Assembly: GCF_018224925.1 (NCBI RefSeq)
Contig: NZ_JAGTUF010000001.1
Location: 186,001 to 250,000, forward strand
DNA length: 64,000 nucleotides
Direction of reading: 5' to 3'
Source: Magnetospirillum sulfuroxidans
GTDB taxonomy: Bacteria; Pseudomonadota; Alphaproteobacteria; Rhodospirillales; Magnetospirillaceae
Made by a program: the position numbers and the translations under genes
Shown: positions 6,224 through 14,841 of the stretch, piece after piece
Numbering within the stretch: the stretch's first letter is position 1
Layout: every line of letters starts with the position of its first letter
Notes under the pieces: generated by a model
Seen by the model: the letters and a program-made list of their open reading frames with translations, nothing else
Databases searched by the model: none
Told to the model about the DNA's origin: nothing

Positions 6224-7714
6224 ATGCCGTATAAACATTTTTTACGGGTTATTTGTGCCGCATCCCTGCTGAGTGGGGCTGCCCAGGCGGCGCAGGCTGA
6301 ATCCTCGATTTGGGGTGCCGATTTGCCGGTGCCGGCCATCCCCGGATACGCTTTCCCCGAACCGGAAGCCACTTTGATGGGCTGGGTCAATGGTGGCAGC
6401 GCCGCCGACAACGCCAACATCTATCTGCATGGATGGGGGTTGTGGGACGCGCTGACCACCCCCAGCACCTTGACCGTTTACGGCATTCAAAACGCGCCGG
6501 TTTATCTGACGTGGGTGACCAAGCAGGAATTGGTGGCCATGTCCAAGACCAGCGGCAAGACGCTGTTCCAGGCCACCGCGCCCCAGCGCAAGCTGCGGCT
6601 GTCGGATGTGACGCAATTGTCGAAATTCGGCGTGCACAGCATGCAGCCGAAAGCCATGCCGGAATTGAAGGCGGCCAACGGCATCACCCCCGATACCAGC
6701 GTGCTGGAAACGGTGACCTATGACCCGGTCTCGGGCCAGACCATCAATGATCGCGGCTATTTCAAGCTGGCGACGATCCAGCAGGTCTATACCAGCAAGC
6801 AGCCGGAAATCGCCGCCTTCCCGGAGCCGTCGGTGGTGGTCAAGCCGGTCTACAAGGTGATCTCGGCCAAGACGCTTTATCAGAACCGCTATTACGTCAT
6901 GCCGGCTTGGCCGGGCACGCCGGCGGTGACCCCGACGATTGAAAAGAACGGCTTTCCCGAATCGTCGTGGAATGGCGGCTGCGTTTACGTCGATACGCAA
7001 AACACCGGAACATCGACGGCCAACGCCGTCGATCCCAGTTGCTCGGGGCCCAGTGCCGCCACCACCTATGGCTTGGGCGACTTCGTCCATTATACGCTGA
7101 CCGCCCAGAACGCCGCTTTCTTCGACGTGGCCAACACGCAAAAGGTTGTGGCCGGCGACACCTTGTTGCTGATGGCCATGCATGTCAGCACCCGTGAAAT
7201 GACCGAATGGACGTGGCAGACCTTCTTCTGGACGCCCGATCCGGCCAATCCGCCGTTGCCCAGCTCGACCGCCATCGCCGCCGCCATTCCGGCGCAACTG
7301 ACCGGAGCGCCGGCCCATTACGCCGGATCCTTCGCCTATGCCATGGTCAGCCCCAACCAGCCGATCAATGGCGGCAAAAGCGTCGGCCAGCCGGTGGTCG
7401 GCTATAATCCTTATCTGGAATCCGATTTCGGCGCCAATGTGTTCGGCCTGACCCGCCCCATCGTCGATGGCAGCCAGTCTTGGACCGGAACGGTGGGGGT
7501 GCAGACCAATTGCATGACCTGCCATGCCTTGGCGGCGGTGGCCTTCAGCAAGACGGCGCAGACCGCCTATGCCACCGATTTCTATATCGCCCGCGATGAT
7601 CCGTTCTTCGCCGGCACGGTGCAGACCGAGTTCTTGTGGTCCATCGCCGACGTGGTCAGCAGCCAGCAGACCCAGGCGCTGCAAAAGACGTTCAAGCACA
7701 AGACCAGCAAGTAA
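6224..7714 (+). CDS. Secreted protein with one C-terminal c-type heme site, unknown function
   Basis: 496 residues. Signal peptide: FLRVICAASLLSGAAQAAQA, cleavage near residue 26. A single heme-binding motif, CMTCH, lies at about residue 430, near the C-terminus, followed by AVAFSKTAQ. The rest is a large, beta-looking, Thr/Ser/Pro-rich domain with repeated YVMPAWPGTP, SWNGGCVYVDTQ and TEWTWQTFFW segments. The last 40 residues include FLWSIADVVSSQQ. I recognise no family: too long for class I cytochromes and without the second heme of peroxidases. Probably a periplasmic redox enzyme or electron acceptor with a heme tail. ATG 6224 is chosen for its GGGGGC site; upstream in-frame starts (6185, 6212) are weaker. 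It stands alone between two terminators. Confidence 0.7.
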   Translation: MPYKHFLRVICAASLLSGAAQAAQAESSIWGADLPVPAIPGYAFPEPEATLMGWVNGGSAADNANIYLHGWGLWDALTTPSTLTVYGIQNAPVYLTWVTKQELVAMSKTSGKTLFQATAPQRKLRLSDVTQLSKFGVHSMQPKAMPELKAANGITPDTSVLETVTYDPVSGQTINDRGYFKLATIQQVYTSKQPEIAAFPEPSVVVKPVYKVISAKTLYQNRYYVMPAWPGTPAVTPTIEKNGFPESSWNGGCVYVDTQNTGTSTANAVDPSCSGPSAATTYGLGDFVHYTLTAQNAAFFDVANTQKVVAGDTLLLMAMHVSTREMTEWTWQTFFWTPDPANPPLPSSTAIAAAIPAQLTGAPAHYAGSFAYAMVSPNQPINGGKSVGQPVVGYNPYLESDFGANVFGLTRPIVDGSQSWTGTVGVQTNCMTCHALAAVAFSKTAQTAYATDFYIARDDPFFAGTVQTEFLWSIADVVSSQQTQALQKTFKHKTSK

Positions 7715-7720
7715 AGCAAA

Positions 7721-7750
7721 GGGGGAGGTCGGCCATGGCCAACCTCCCCC
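7721..7750. terminator. Bidirectional terminator
   Basis: GGGGGAGGT / ACCTCCCCC inverted repeat with an inner GGCCATGGCC palindrome, between the convergent heme protein gene and accC. Confidence 0.8.
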
Positions 7751-7771
7751 CGATTGCTGCGTCGTCAGGCC

Positions 7772-9115
7772 TTACGAATGCCGGTCGACAAATTTTTCCA
7801 ACCAGTGAATATCGTAATCGCCGTTGACGAAATCCTGATCCTGCACCAAGCGGTTATGCAGGGGCAGGGTGGTCTTGATGCCGTCGATGACGTATTCGCC
7901 CAAGGCCCGGCGCAGGCGCATCAGCGCCTCGTTGCGGGAATTTCCCGACACGATCAGCTTGGCGATCATGCTGTCGTAATGGGGCGGGATGCGGTAATTG
8001 GCGTAAAGGCCGGAATCGACCCGCACGCCCAAGCCGCCGGGGGCATGATAGCCGGTGATGCGGCCGGGCGAGGGGATGAAGGTCTGCGAATCCTCGGCAT
8101 TGATGCGGCACTCGAAGGCATGACCTTGGAAGCGGATATCTTCCTGGGTATAGCCCAAGGGGGCGCCGGCAGCGATGCGTAATTGTTCGCGCACCAGATC
8201 GATGCCGGTAATGGCTTCGGTGATCGGATGCTCGACCTGCAAGCGGGTGTTCATTTCGATGAAATAGAATTCGCCGTTCTCGAACAGGAATTCCAAGGTG
8301 CCGGCGTTGCGATAGCCCAGCGTATGCACGGCCTTGCGGGCGATTTCGCCGATACGGGCGCGCTGTTCATCGTTCAGTGCCGGCGATGGCGCTTCTTCCA
8401 GCACCTTCTGGTGGCGGCGCTGCAAGCTGCAATCGCGTTCCCCCAAATGCACCACCGCGCCGTAATTGTCGGCCAGGATCTGCATTTCGATATGACGCGG
8501 CTTGGCCAGGTATTTTTCCATGTAGACGGCGGCATTGCCGAACGCGGCCTTGGCCTCGTTGCGGGCCATCTTATAGGCCTCGCTGAGTTCCTCGGCCGAG
8601 CGGGCGACCTTCATGCCCTTGCCGCCGCCGCCGGCGGTGGCCTTGATCAGCACCGGGTAACCGATCTGTTCGGCGCATGCCAGCGCGTCCTCGACCGTTT
8701 CCAAGGCGCCGGCCGAACCGGGGACGCAGGGAAGACCCGCCGCCGCCGCCGCCTGCTTGGCGGTGATCTTGTCGCCCATCATGCGGATGTGGTCGGCGGT
8801 CGGGCCGATGAAGACGAAGCCGTGTTCCTCGACCATCTGGGCGAAATCGGCGTTTTCCGACAAGAAGCCATAGCCGGGGTGAATGGCGTCGGCGCCGGTG
8901 ATGGTCGCCGCCGACAGGATCGCCGCCTTGTTCAGGTACGAATCCTTGGCCGAGGGCGGACCGATGCAGACGGCTTCGTCGGCCAGGCGGACATGCATGG
9001 CGTCGTTGTCGGCGGTGGAATGGACCGCAACCGTGCGAATGCCCATTTCCCGGCAGGCGCGATGGATGCGGAGTGCGATTTCGCCGCGATTGGCGATCAG
9101 GACCTTTTCGAACAT
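7772..9115 (-). CDS. accC: Acetyl-CoA carboxylase, biotin carboxylase subunit
   Basis: 447 residues, standard length. Carboxylates the biotin of AccB with ATP and bicarbonate, the first half of malonyl-CoA synthesis in the cytoplasm. Seen: [14 protein letters not shown] at the N-terminus; [10 protein letters not shown]; the ATP-grasp glycine loop [54 protein letters not shown] with the catalytic EMN.R.QVEH set; and the C-terminal biotin-carboxylase lid [10 protein letters not shown]. The ATG at 9115 begins MFEKV; an in-frame TTG one codon earlier is less likely. Last gene of aroQ-accB-accC, eight bases downstream of accB. It supplies malonyl-CoA for fatty acids and for the polyketide synthase at the right edge. 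Confidence 0.98.
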   Translation of the reverse strand: MFEKVLIANRGEIALRIHRACREMGIRTVAVHSTADNDAMHVRLADEAVCIGPPSAKDSYLNKAAILSAATITGADAIHPGYGFLSENADFAQMVEEHGFVFIGPTADHIRMMGDKITAKQAAAAAGLPCVPGSAGALETVEDALACAEQIGYPVLIKATAGGGGKGMKVARSAEELSEAYKMARNEAKAAFGNAAVYMEKYLAKPRHIEMQILADNYGAVVHLGERDCSLQRRHQKVLEEAPSPALNDEQRARIGEIARKAVHTLGYRNAGTLEFLFENGEFYFIEMNTRLQVEHPITEAITGIDLVREQLRIAAGAPLGYTQEDIRFQGHAFECRINAEDSQTFIPSPGRITGYHAPGGLGVRVDSGLYANYRIPPHYDSMIAKLIVSGNSRNEALMRLRRALGEYVIDGIKTTLPLHNRLVQDQDFVNGDYDIHWLEKFVDRHS

Positions 9116-9123
9116 CAAGGCAT

Positions 9124-9579
9124 TTACTCGACGATGACCAGGGGTTCGCCGAATTCCACCGGCTGGCCGTCGGTGACCAGAATACGGGTCACCTTGCCGC
9201 CGCGCGGAGCACGGATGGGATTAAAGGTCTTCATCGCCTCGATCAGCATCACCGTCTGCCCTTCGGCGACGGTCGAGCCGATTTCGATGAACTTGGCGGC
9301 GCCCGGTTCCGGCGACAGATAGGCGACGCCAACCATGGGCGAGGTCACCGCGCCGGGGTGGCCGGCGGCGTCATCGGGAATCGTTGCCGGCTGCGCCGTC
9401 GGGGCGGCGGTCATTGCCGGCACGGCGGGCAGCGCGTGGTGCATGGCCACGGGCATACCCTGGCGGGCAACGCGGATGCGGACTGAACCGGTATCGTATT
9501 CGATCTCGGTCAGATTGGTCTGGTCAAGCAGTTCGGCCAGCGAACGGACCAGTTCGGAATCGAAGGATTTGGTGGCCAT
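9124..9579 (-). CDS. accB: Acetyl-CoA carboxylase, biotin carboxyl carrier protein
   Basis: 151 residues from ATG 9579. The C-terminal biotinyl domain has [21 protein letters not shown], with the biotinylated lysine inside the EAMK motif (about residue 113), and ends in [12 protein letters not shown]. The N-terminal 45 residues ([21 protein letters not shown]) match the usual BCCP head, and an Ala/Pro linker joins the two. A TTG at 9591 is also in frame: it overlaps the aroQ stop as TTGA, which would couple translation, but its ribosome site AGGGGAAG is too close. The protein carries CO2 from AccC to the carboxyltransferase. Confidence 0.96.
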   Translation of the reverse strand: MATKSFDSELVRSLAELLDQTNLTEIEYDTGSVRIRVARQGMPVAMHHALPAVPAMTAAPTAQPATIPDDAAGHPGAVTSPMVGVAYLSPEPGAAKFIEIGSTVAEGQTVMLIEAMKTFNPIRAPRGGKVTRILVTDGQPVEFGEPLVIVE

Positions 9580-9587
9580 TGGGCTGT

Positions 9588-10034
9588 TCAACTTCCCCTG
9601 ATCAGGCGGGCGAGCGCGTCAAGCGCCAGAATGTATCCGTGGCTGCCAAAGCCGCAGATCATTCCCTTCGCCGCCTTGGAAACGAAGGAGTGGTGGCGGA
9701 ATTCTTCCCGCTGGTGGATGTGCGACAAATGCACCTCGACCGCAGGGACCTGAACCGCCAAAAGCGCGTCCAAGATCGCCACCGAGGTGTGGGTATAAGC
9801 GCCGGCGTTGATGACAATGCCGGCGCAGCGCTGGCGGGCGCCTTGAATCCAATCCACAAGGTCGCCTTCGTGGTTGGATTGCTGAAACTCGATCTCCAGG
9901 CCCAAGGACGCGGCATGCGTCCGTGCCGACGCTTCCACGTCGGCCAGGGTTTCATGGCCGTACAGTTCCGGCTGGCGTGTTCCCAGCAGGTTCAAGTTCG
10001 GGCCGTTGACGATCAGGATAATCGGGTTCGCCAT
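9588..10034 (-). CDS. aroQ: 3-dehydroquinate dehydratase, type II
   Basis: 148 residues, typical type II length. Removes water from 3-dehydroquinate to give 3-dehydroshikimate (shikimate pathway). Seen: [17 protein letters not shown], which holds the catalytic Tyr and the flexible-loop Arg; [57 protein letters not shown] with the conserved His; and [15 protein letters not shown]. First gene of the aroQ-accB-accC cluster, an arrangement common in proteobacteria. Cytoplasmic dodecamer in known members. Confidence 0.98.
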   Translation of the reverse strand: MANPIILIVNGPNLNLLGTRQPELYGHETLADVEASARTHAASLGLEIEFQQSNHEGDLVDWIQGARQRCAGIVINAGAYTHTSVAILDALLAVQVPAVEVHLSHIHQREEFRHHSFVSKAAKGMICGFGSHGYILALDALARLIRGS

Positions 10035-10257
10035 TCGGTCCTTATATCACGCGCAATCGGCGGCGCAACCCGAACCTGTCAGCCGCGAAATATTGTTAAC
10101 GCAAGGCAGCTTTGCGTCCGGGCGGCGGTTGCGGTGGTTGTGACCTTTGTATGGTAAAGCTGACGATTGAAACGCACAGACGGTTGCTTCAATCGCGACA
10201 AACAGCGATTATCGAAATCTGGGGCACAGGGGGTCTACGGTCGGGAAGCCATAGTCC

Positions 10258-11058
10258 ATGCGGAAGGTAATTGTCGTTTTTCTTTTGGTGGTCGGCTGGA
10301 CTTGTCCGCTTGCCGCCCAGAATTTGCGGATTGGCGGGACCGGTGCCGGACTTGAGATCAGTCGGGTCCTGGCCGAGGAATTTGCACGTCTGCATGCCGG
10401 GACCACTTTGTGGGTTCCGGAAAGCCTGGGAACCACGGGGGGCATCAAGGCGCTGGCCGCCGGCCGTCTGGATGTGGCGGTGACCATGCGCAAGCTGAAT
10501 CCGGGCGAAGTCGAGGATGGCGTGAGCATTGCATTTTGTCGGACGCCATGGACCTTTTTCGCCCATGGCAGTCGCCGTGATATCCGTTTGTCGCAGGCTG
10601 ATTTGCCCGGATTGTTTCAAGCGACGTTGCCGCCCTTCGCCCAAGGCGAGGTTCGGCCGCTGTTGCGCCCCGCCAACGAAACCAGCGTTCTTTATTTGCA
10701 GGAGCGTTTCCCCGAATTGCCGCCGCTGATCGAGGCGGCGCGGCAGATGCGCGGCGCGGTGCTGGCCGCCACGGACCAAGACGCCATGGACGCGGTGGAA
10801 AACGGCGCCTCGTTAGTCGGATTCGGCCCTTTGGCGGCGATTGTCGCCGAGCGTCGCAAACTGCGAATCGTGCCGTTCGAGGGCCATGACGCCGGGCGGA
10901 TGGCTGCCGATTATCCCTTTTGGACCACCCTTTATCTGGCGTTCGGCCCGAACAGCACTGCGCAGGGCCGGGCCTTCGTCGACTTCGTCCGCTCACCCGC
11001 GGCTGTGTCCCTTTTGCACGCCAATGGCTGCCGGGCGGCCGACGGTGCTCCGTCGTGA
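10258..11058 (+). CDS. Periplasmic substrate-binding protein, PstS-like (PBP domain 2)
   Basis: 266 residues with a signal peptide (VIVVFLLVVGWTCPLAAQ, cleavage near residue 21). The mature start LRIGGTGAGLEISRVLAEEF and the ESLGTTGGIKALAAGRLDVAVTMR stretch follow the phosphate/tungstate-type binding fold, in which the G.TGG.K.F motif contacts an oxyanion. Later YLAFGPNSTAQGRAFVDFVRSP resembles the C-terminal lobe of such proteins. No transporter genes are adjacent. Instead the stop codon overlaps the GTG start of a membrane-bound sensor kinase by four bases (GTGA), so this protein may be the ligand sensor of that kinase instead of a transport component. Ligand unknown. Confidence 0.8.
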   Translation: MRKVIVVFLLVVGWTCPLAAQNLRIGGTGAGLEISRVLAEEFARLHAGTTLWVPESLGTTGGIKALAAGRLDVAVTMRKLNPGEVEDGVSIAFCRTPWTFFAHGSRRDIRLSQADLPGLFQATLPPFAQGEVRPLLRPANETSVLYLQERFPELPPLIEAARQMRGAVLAATDQDAMDAVENGASLVGFGPLAAIVAERRKLRIVPFEGHDAGRMAADYPFWTTLYLAFGPNSTAQGRAFVDFVRSPAAVSLLHANGCRAADGAPS

Positions 11059-12416
11059 TTCCTGATTCCAAAGACGAATTCCACCGCTCGGTTGCCAATG
11101 TCCGGCGTTTGTTTTCGCTGGTGCTGTGGTGCATTGCCCTGTTTTGGCTGTTGATCATTCCTGGGATGCAGATCGTGATGGGGTTCCGGTCATTAGAGGC
11201 TGAAACCTCGGTCCGAACCAGCATGGCCGCCGACCGGCTTTCGACCCATGTGGCCAGCCGGATCGGAACCTGGGAATTCGAAGGCGAGCGCATGCGCTCG
11301 TTGGCGCGCGAGGCGCTGCGCGGTGGCGCTCATCACCCGACCAGGGTGGTGCTGACCTCTTTGGGCGGCAACGAGATCATCAATGAGATCGAACCGGGGG
11401 AGCCGTTTCCCTGGCTGTCCATGGATGTTCACGACGACGTGACCGATGGCCGCCGCCGGGTCGGAGATTTGCGGGTGACCTATTCGCTTTATGGTCTGGT
11501 CCGCCCGGTCGAGGTGGCCTTCCTTGGCGGCGTGGTGTCCATGCTGCTGTTGCTGACCTTTGGCCGCAGGCTGGTGAGCCGGGGGCTTGATCGGGCCTTG
11601 GCCGAAGTGGATGCCCGGGGCGCTCAATTGGCCGCCCGCGTCCATGATCTGGAGGAAACCCGGCAAGAACTGGCGGTGCAGTTGAAGGCCCGCGATCTCG
11701 ATCAACGGCAATTGGCCCGACATGCCGCCAGTCTGGAAATGGCTGGCAGCGATTTCGCCCATGTGGCGCAGGTGACCACCCATCATTTGCAAGAGCCGTT
11801 GCGGACCGTGCTTTCTTACGCTCAATTGCTGTTGCGCTGGCATACCGGGACCGGGGCCGAGGATGAAAAGGCGCAGGAATACGTGGATTTCATCCGTGGC
11901 GGGATCAACCGGATGAAAGAGCAATTGCGCGCCTTGTCGTCGTATGTGGCCCTGCGCGAAGCGGATTTTTCCACCACCATGTTGGATCTCGGCGTGTTGA
12001 TGGAGGATTTGGCGGCGTCGGAGGCGCGGCTGCTGAACGAAGCCGGGGCGGTGCTGGAATGGAGCGACAACCTGCCCATGGTGGTCAGTAACCCAATTCG
12101 GCTGCGTTCGGTGTTGGCGACGCTGGTCGAAAGCTCGCTGCGCTGGCGTTTGCCGTCCACCTTGCACCGTATTGTCGTCACGGCCACCTGTACCGATTCC
12201 CATTGGGTGGTGCGGGTTTCCGACAATGGTTGGGCGTTGGAAAACCGTGATCCCAACCGCTTGTTTCATTTGCTGGTCCATGACGAACCGGGAACCATGG
12301 CCGTTGGTCTGGCTCCGGCGCGGCTGACCGTATTCTTGCTGGGGGGGACGTTGTGGGCCGAGGAAGCCCCCGGCGGTGGAGCCAGTTTCTGCTTTACCTT
12401 GCCCGAGCCTGAATAA
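11055..12416 (+). CDS. Membrane sensor histidine kinase with degenerate ATP-binding motifs
   Basis: 453 residues from GTG 11055. Two membrane helices (about residues 15-37 and 155-175) flank a periplasmic domain of about 115 residues. A coiled coil (about 185-230) leads to the phosphoacceptor region HHLQEPLRTVLSYAQLL, with the likely phosphorylated His near residue 243. The catalytic domain is weak: the N-box position reads LVESSLRW instead of LxNLIxNA, and the G1 box reads DNGWAL instead of DxGxG. It may bind nucleotide poorly or act only as a scaffold or phosphatase. No response regulator gene is adjacent. Coupled to the upstream binding protein by a four-base overlap, which suggests that the binding protein presents a ligand to its periplasmic domain. 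Confidence 0.8.
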   Translation: MIPDSKDEFHRSVANVRRLFSLVLWCIALFWLLIIPGMQIVMGFRSLEAETSVRTSMAADRLSTHVASRIGTWEFEGERMRSLAREALRGGAHHPTRVVLTSLGGNEIINEIEPGEPFPWLSMDVHDDVTDGRRRVGDLRVTYSLYGLVRPVEVAFLGGVVSMLLLLTFGRRLVSRGLDRALAEVDARGAQLAARVHDLEETRQELAVQLKARDLDQRQLARHAASLEMAGSDFAHVAQVTTHHLQEPLRTVLSYAQLLLRWHTGTGAEDEKAQEYVDFIRGGINRMKEQLRALSSYVALREADFSTTMLDLGVLMEDLAASEARLLNEAGAVLEWSDNLPMVVSNPIRLRSVLATLVESSLRWRLPSTLHRIVVTATCTDSHWVVRVSDNGWALENRDPNRLFHLLVHDEPGTMAVGLAPARLTVFLLGGTLWAEEAPGGGASFCFTLPEPE

Positions 12417-12490
12417 AAAGGATGGGTTTACCCTTTCTTGCGGCTGCGCCACACTGTGGGTGTGGACCAATCGGGAAAGGGGATGTGCAT

Positions 12491-13228
12491 ATGCGCAAGA
12501 TCATTCTGATCGCCGTGGCATTGGTGGTTGTCGCCATCGGCGCCGGCGTCGCGTTTCTGGCTTCCAACCTGGACAGCATCGTCAAGAAGGTCATCGAAAC
12601 GGTGGGAACCGAGACCGCCGGCGTCAAGGTTTCGGTGGGCGATGTCAAAATCTCGCTATCCGAGGGCAAGGCGACCATCGCCGGCCTGACCGTCGCCAAT
12701 CCGGCCGGGTTCGCGTCGGCCCACGCCTTCAAGCTGGGGGCGATTTCGGTGGCCTTGGATACCGGCTCGCTTACCGCCAATCCCATCGTCATCAAGGATA
12801 TTTCTGTCGCCGCGCCGGAAGTGACCTATGAACTGGGCGCCAATGGGGGCAGCAACATCGACGCCATCCAGAAGAATGTCGCGGCCAAGACGGCGGGCGG
12901 GGGCGATAAGTCGGCCCCGGCGGCGAAGGGCGAGGAAAAGAAGCTGGTCATCGACCGTTTGGCCATCAGCAAGGGGAGCGTCACCCTGGCCACCGCCATT
13001 CCCGGCGTCAAGGGCAGCGCCACGCTTGCTGATATCGTGCTGACCGGAATTGGCCGTAAGTCTGGCGGCGCCAGCGCGTCCGAGGTGGCCAAGCAGGTTC
13101 TCGACGCCCTGACCAAGAGTGCCCTTAACGCCACCAAATCCATGGGCATCGGCAATGTCGGCGAAACCCTCAAGGGGGCGGTTCCCGGTGATGTCGGCGG
13201 GTCGGTCAAGGGGCTTTTCGGCAAATAA
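12491..13228 (+). CDS. AsmA-like envelope protein
   Basis: 245 residues. One N-terminal membrane helix ([21 protein letters not shown]) is followed by a periplasmic body with the AsmA/DUF748 pattern: [30 protein letters not shown], then [14 protein letters not shown] and [16 protein letters not shown]. AsmA proteins are elongated, inner-membrane-anchored and linked to lipid transport or outer-membrane assembly; small members like this are uncharacterised. The C-terminal part is repetitive Gly/Ala/Ser. ATG 12491 is preceded by AAAGGGGATGTG. It stands alone between the kinase gene and thiSG. Confidence 0.75.
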   Translation: MRKIILIAVALVVVAIGAGVAFLASNLDSIVKKVIETVGTETAGVKVSVGDVKISLSEGKATIAGLTVANPAGFASAHAFKLGAISVALDTGSLTANPIVIKDISVAAPEVTYELGANGGSNIDAIQKNVAAKTAGGGDKSAPAAKGEEKKLVIDRLAISKGSVTLATAIPGVKGSATLADIVLTGIGRKSGGASASEVAKQVLDALTKSALNATKSMGIGNVGETLKGAVPGDVGGSVKGLFGK

Positions 13229-13308
13229 CCCCGGTGGTTGGGCGGTTGCAACGCCGCCCAACCCCGCCCATACTGCGGCCCTCTTGTTTCCATGATGGGA
13301 CTGGTCGC

Positions 13309-14292
13309 ATGAAAGTCATGATCAACGGCGAAGAGCGCCCCCTGGCTGGGCCGCAAAGCGTCGAGGCGGTATTGGTGGGTCTGGGGATCGATCCGCGCAA
13401 GGTGGCGGTGGAACGCAATCTGGAGATCGTGCCCAAATCCACCTATGCCCAGATCATGGTCGGTGATGGCGACCGGCTGGAAATCGTACATTTCATCGGT
13501 GGAGGATCGGCGCAAGTGGTCGATAACGATACGTTCGAGGTGGCTGGGCGCACGTTCCGCTCGCGCCTGCTGGTGGGCACCGGCAAATACAAGGATTTCG
13601 AGGAAACCGCCGCCGCCATCGCCGAATCAGGGGCGGAAATCGTCACCGTCGCCGTGCGGCGCGTCAATCTGTCCGATCCCAGCCAGCCCATGCTGGTGGA
13701 TTACGTCAGTCCGAAAACCTATACCTATCTGCCCAACACCGCCGGCTGTTTCACCGCCGATGATGCCGTTCGCACGCTGCGCCTGGCGCGGGAAGCCGGC
13801 GGCTGGGATCTGGTCAAGCTGGAAGTGCTGGGCGACCAGAAGACGCTGTATCCCAATATGCCGGAAACCCTGAAGGCGGCCGAGGCGCTGATCAAGGACG
13901 GCTTTAAGGTGATGGTCTATTGTTCCGACGATCCCATCCAGGCCAAGATGCTGGAAGACATGGGCTGCGTCGCCATCATGCCGCTGGGCTCGCTGATCGG
14001 TTCGGGCCTGGGCATCATCAATCCCATCAACATCCGCTTGATCAAGGAAAACGCCAGCGTCCCGGTGCTGGTCGATGCCGGCGTCGGCACCGCGTCCGAT
14101 GCCGCTTTCGCCATGGAATTGGGCTGTGACGGTGTCTTGATGAATACCGCCATCGCCGCCGCCAAGAACCCCATCGGCATGGCGCGGGCCATGAAGCTGG
14201 CGGTCGAGGCTGGGCGTCTGGCTTATTTGTCCGGGCGCATGCCCAAGAAGATGTACGCCGACCCGTCTTCGCCCTTGGCCGGTTTGATCTGA
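13309..14292 (+). CDS. thiSG: Bifunctional sulfur carrier ThiS / thiazole synthase ThiG
   Basis: 327 residues, a natural fusion. Residues 1-66 are ThiS: a beta-grasp fold starting [10 protein letters not shown] and ending EIVHFIGGG, where the Gly-Gly that becomes the thiocarboxylate is now internal. After a short linker, residues about 75-327 are Thi[48 protein letters not shown], the Schiff-base lysine in [62 protein letters not shown]. ThiG joins deoxyxylulose phosphate, dehydroglycine and ThiS sulfur to form the thiazole of thiamine. How the C-terminus of ThiS is freed in the fusion is an open point. No thi leader or other thi gene is near. Confidence 0.95.
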   Translation: MKVMINGEERPLAGPQSVEAVLVGLGIDPRKVAVERNLEIVPKSTYAQIMVGDGDRLEIVHFIGGGSAQVVDNDTFEVAGRTFRSRLLVGTGKYKDFEETAAAIAESGAEIVTVAVRRVNLSDPSQPMLVDYVSPKTYTYLPNTAGCFTADDAVRTLRLAREAGGWDLVKLEVLGDQKTLYPNMPETLKAAEALIKDGFKVMVYCSDDPIQAKMLEDMGCVAIMPLGSLIGSGLGIINPINIRLIKENASVPVLVDAGVGTASDAAFAMELGCDGVLMNTAIAAAKNPIGMARAMKLAVEAGRLAYLSGRMPKKMYADPSSPLAGLI

Positions 14293-14596
14293 CATGGCGG
14301 CGGGGGCACTGCCAATAGTGTCCCCGCTGGATCCCAAACCACAATTTCCCTCTTGGTCCGTATGCGGCCAGTTTGCGTTAACGTATTGAAATTATTGGTG
14401 TTGATTTGAGATATTAAAAATAATTTCAACGTAGGGATATTTTTCACTTTTCGTGGCCGAAAAACGCTGTATATACCGGTTTCAGGTGAGACGTACAGCG
14501 CACGTGCCTCGGACCAATAACGGGTCGAAGCAACGACGTCCAAGGCGTCTTCTGGGTGCAAGCGGGTTAAAACCCCGGTGCTTGGAGGATCAAGCT

Positions 14597-14722
14597 ATGA
14601 ACGTGGTGGCTCGGCAAACGCTGTCGGTGTTCTCCTATTCCAACTTCGCTAACGGATTGCGGCCGTTGCAGGCGTTTGACCTGCTGTGGTGCGACGTTCG
14701 AAGTACTTCCCGGCGGAACTAA
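14597..14722 (+). CDS. Predicted 41-residue leader peptide of ornithine decarboxylase
   Basis: ATG 14597 follows GGAGG with eight bases of spacing, the clearest ribosome site in this part of the window. The peptide begins MNVVARQTLSVFSYSNFANG, continues with LRPLQAFDLLW and ends RSTSRRN. It lies between two RNA hairpins and ends directly before the ACGGCT/AGCCGT hairpin and a terminator, 120 bases from the decarboxylase start. In E. coli the SpeFL peptide stalls its ribosome when ornithine is bound and switches on speF; this peptide has a similar position but no obvious sequence identity to SpeFL. Role is inference. Confidence 0.65.
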   Translation: MNVVARQTLSVFSYSNFANGLRPLQAFDLLWCDVRSTSRRN

Positions 14723-14756
14723 CGGCTTCCCGAATAGCCGTTGATTTTGGCCTGAC

Positions 14757-14795
14757 GCCCCTGCCTTGGCCGGTGGGGATGCCGGGGCCGCTTTT
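14757..14795 (+). terminator. Intrinsic terminator inside the decarboxylase leader
   Basis: GCCCC (14757) pairs with GGGGC (14784-14788) with additional GGCC/GGCC pairing inside, followed by CGCTTTTCTG. It is upstream of the decarboxylase it would silence, as expected for an attenuator. Confidence 0.55.
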
Positions 14796-14841
14796 CTGAC
14801 ATTTGGGCTCAACGCCCCCATATCATCTGGGAGTACTCGCG

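Larger units (their letters stand above)
14293..14841 (+). promoter_or_regulatory. Ornithine decarboxylase leader region (speF-type RNA with leader peptide)
   Basis: 549 bases between thiSG and the decarboxylase with no ordinary gene. 14340-14470 is AT-rich and probably holds the promoter. From about 14480 the RNA is structured: a hairpin GCAAGCGGG...CCGGTGCTTG (about 14560-14585) sits just before a strong GGAGG site and a 41-codon ORF; after it come the hairpin ACGGCT/AGCCGT (14723-14742) and a terminator (14757-14795), then the decarboxylase. Alphaproteobacterial ornithine decarboxylase genes are known to carry the structured 'speF' leader; position and structure fit, but I cannot run the covariance model. 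The layout implies ornithine- or polyamine-responsive attenuation. Confidence 0.65.

Noticed and set aside
14223-14561. 112-codon minus-strand frame covering the thiSG end and leader
   Set aside because: No ribosome site, no family features; overlaps thiSG and the decarboxylase leader.
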